A model generated the notes under the pieces. That model saw only the letters and a program-made list of their open reading frames with translations, was not told the DNA's origin and ran no database searches. 64,000 nucleotides of DNA from Homoserinimonas sp. OAct 916 (GTDB lineage Bacteria > Actinomycetota > Actinomycetes > Actinomycetales > Microbacteriaceae). This document shows, piece after piece, positions 63,401 through 64,000 of the stretch (position 1 is the first letter of the stretch; each line of letters opens with the position of its first letter). Made by a program: the position numbers and the translations under genes. The stretch covers positions 1 through 64,000 of the forward strand of contig NZ_QJHB01000001.1 in NCBI RefSeq assembly GCF_003260275.1, in the 5' to 3' direction.

Positions 63401-64000
63401 ACCCGAACCACGTCTCCGACGATTTCGGCGGGGATGGGCGTCGCCTGTTCTGGTCCGGCCTGGGTGACGTCAATGATCTCGAGCGTTCCACCATCCGGGT
63501 TCGAATCGTTGTCGAGCACCTGCACCGAGACCAGCGTGTCGGGGCGCACCGTCACTTCATCCGCGACGGCGATGGGGTTCCTCGCCCCGTCGAGCCGGGG
63601 GCTGATCCCGACCCGGATCAACCCGCTGGCCCGGGCGCCGAGTGCGTCCGCGACGGCATACCCGAACGTGTCGGTACCAGACGAATACTCCCCGGCCTGA
63701 TATTCGATCCAATCTGCTCCCAATTGGAGCACTGTGCCCTTCTCCGGGCTCGTCTCCTGTCCGATCAGTTGAACCGAGTCCCCGTCGGGGTCGATCCCGC
63801 TGAGCGCGATGGGAATGCGAACGGTTTCGCCGGCGAGAACGCGTGCCGTCACCATGCGCGGCACGGGCGGATTGTTCGACGCCTCGTCCACTTCTCTCAC
63901 CGCGATCTTCACTTCGGCAGTCGACCACTGGCCGTCCGGAGCATCCACCCGATACACGGCGGTGTAGTTGCCGGGTGTCGACGGGGCGAGGTAGCGCAGG
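60487..64000 (-). CDS. giant Ig-like / fibronectin type III repeat surface protein (N-terminus outside window)
   Basis: At least 1170 residues, open to the right edge, so the start is not seen. The protein is a chain of beta-sandwich repeats: several cadherin/Big-type units (VSVQVLDNDSNPDGGTLEIIDV; SISVDVLTNDETTNPFPGVPLQVVAV) in the first two-thirds, then FN3 units (AAVNNLEVLSFGNRSIVLSW; PPVNLHTTPLDQGLRVRW; VTLTWNAFNPNGDELLGYF), then a Pro-rich PVDPGDPIDPPPTTPPVP linker and a final short domain. It would span or coat the cell wall. Genes for MoxR, DUF58, the transglutaminase-like protein and the FHA protein follow with 4-base overlaps, so they likely export or mature it (inference). Confidence 0.85.
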   Translation of the reverse strand, partial: LRYLAPSTPGNYTAVYRVDAPDGQWSTAEVKIAVREVDEASNNPPVPRMVTARVLAGETVRIPIALSGIDPDGDSVQLIGQETSPEKGTVLQLGADWIEYQAGEYSSGTDTFGYAVADALGARASGLIRVGISPRLDGARNPIAVADEVTVRPDTLVSVQVLDNDSNPDGGTLEIIDVTQAGPEQATPIPAEIVGDVVRVQSPAVEGRYSFIYEIQNSRGGTSSNFLTVIVKKDAPLSWPIASDTQLSLSDVLGRSRVDVNVLSNVFFADGNVSDLLLELVPGFPTTATVMPNNIVTVQVEDAGQIIPFQVTHPQDAEIVSYAFIRVPGSTDALPQLRRGVGTLTIASDAQLTIDLNQYVVAAYGRPVRLVNENTVQATNSNGDPLVANESTLVFTGAEGYFGPASIAFEVTDGTSPTDPAGRRATLVLPITVTPRTNQPPVFTGAALEFEPGQEKTIDLVKLTTYPYLNDLPDIVYSIVEPQPVDFSYRLEGPRLTIRASDSAVRGATTAITVGVRDKDSDGQGGRIDLKVVSSTRPLAVPASDRVVVPRGSSISVDVLTNDETTNPFPGVPLQVVAVRGLDGGTLPEGLTITPSGDRSTLSITAANGTAPVDTTLQYQVMDATGSPDRFVWGTVTVSVQDRPAAVNNLEVLSFGNRSIVLSWAPGAFNNSTITGYSVSLTRDNGELFQTTVCTSTTCTLETPGNGSSNRVRVQVRAVNGIGESDPVTFGQPVWSDIVPQPPVNLHTTPLDQGLRVRWGAPPEPEAASRIDSYIVTVGGSRKTVPAAGGFDFSIDFVDVASFVNGVPLDVTVSARNQAFPTLAVWQYATTSGTPYGPPKAGALEVNSTDSDTATVTLTWNAFNPNGDELLGYFAQLLPGDQVPSGAQACSVSNPAPGVVSEPTGGQLLAVPANSRSALFTDLKTVDKNYSFVVWGYNRSGCTATNVAQVTVRPAPERASAAIEMRWVDDEHSAHEPYVVSVSPSNPTYKVRAVDQAGKVVTPEVTFSGSGFVRQIFQKAGSLPDGLLAYGTAWSVQVASCKAWGCGPFSATVTSSEPAVSLKLTGLRYDWTRTTATDPDPVDPGDPIDPPPTTPPVPVVGDGRFSWTGAASNNGLPTSFSCQATVAGEPVPGGAGNGTCTIGAIPEGSRAWLEMAVTTGDKTLTRRFAQ

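Overview
The window is high-GC actinobacterial DNA, most probably from the family Microbacteriaceae. The evidence is the actinobacterial 16S 5' end at the left edge, the high-GC codon usage, TANNNT -10 boxes lying exactly six bases before many start codons (leaderless transcription), a mycothiol-dependent isomerase family member, a Stealth-type phosphotransferase and an actinobacterial MoxR/DUF58/transglutaminase/FHA gene set. There is no prophage, CRISPR array, insertion sequence or tRNA that I can support.

Left part (1-16.2 kb): the 5' end of a 16S rRNA gene leaves the window leftwards, behind a leader of about 460 bases. Then come a Stealth protein, a DUF2207 membrane protein divergent from a CsoR/RcnR-type metal sensor with a clear operator between them, a D-amino-acid deaminase/aldolase-type PLP enzyme and an SGNH hydrolase. 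A deoxyribose catabolic unit follows (SorC-type regulator, deoC, and two aldehyde dehydrogenase chains that look like a split ALDH16), then a Rieske/DUF2231 protein, a ROK kinase without its zinc cysteines and two tandem CynX/NimT-type MFS transporters.

Middle part (16.3-32 kb): housekeeping translation genes transcribed leftwards. These are proS, nusA, ylxR, infB and rbfA, then truB, two small membrane proteins and ribF, with a ketopantoate-reductase-like gene, a uridine-kinase-like gene and mutY inserted between rbfA and truB. rimP is not beside nusA. An aminopeptidase and an alpha/beta hydrolase lie upstream of proS.

32-44 kb: an 11-gene leftward unit, nearly every junction a 4-base overlap. 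It carries a branched-chain-amino-acid-type ABC transporter (livKGFHM-like), an acyl-CoA synthetase, a TetR regulator, a 3-hydroxybutyrate dehydrogenase-like enzyme, a hydrolase and both subunits of a 3-oxoacid CoA-transferase. A thiolase diverges from it, and a 20-bp palindrome lies between. Together these genes can bring a small carboxylate inside and take 3-hydroxybutyrate through acetoacetate and acetoacetyl-CoA to acetyl-CoA. The imported substrate is inferred, not shown.

44-64 kb: a site-2 protease, an OsmC protein, gabT with an overlapping asparaginase gene, a two-domain FtsK/SpoIIIE (EccC-like) ATPase, and a xylose-type ABC transporter whose ATPase has a single domain. Last comes a tightly overlapping set (Ig/FN3 surface protein, MoxR ATPase, DUF58, transglutaminase-like membrane protein, zinc-ribbon FHA protein) running off the right edge. 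The transglutaminase-like gene has a one-base frameshift at a run of seven Gs and lacks the catalytic Cys and His. Tandem repeats with a 15-bp period occur at four places in the window, all at or next to gene ends.
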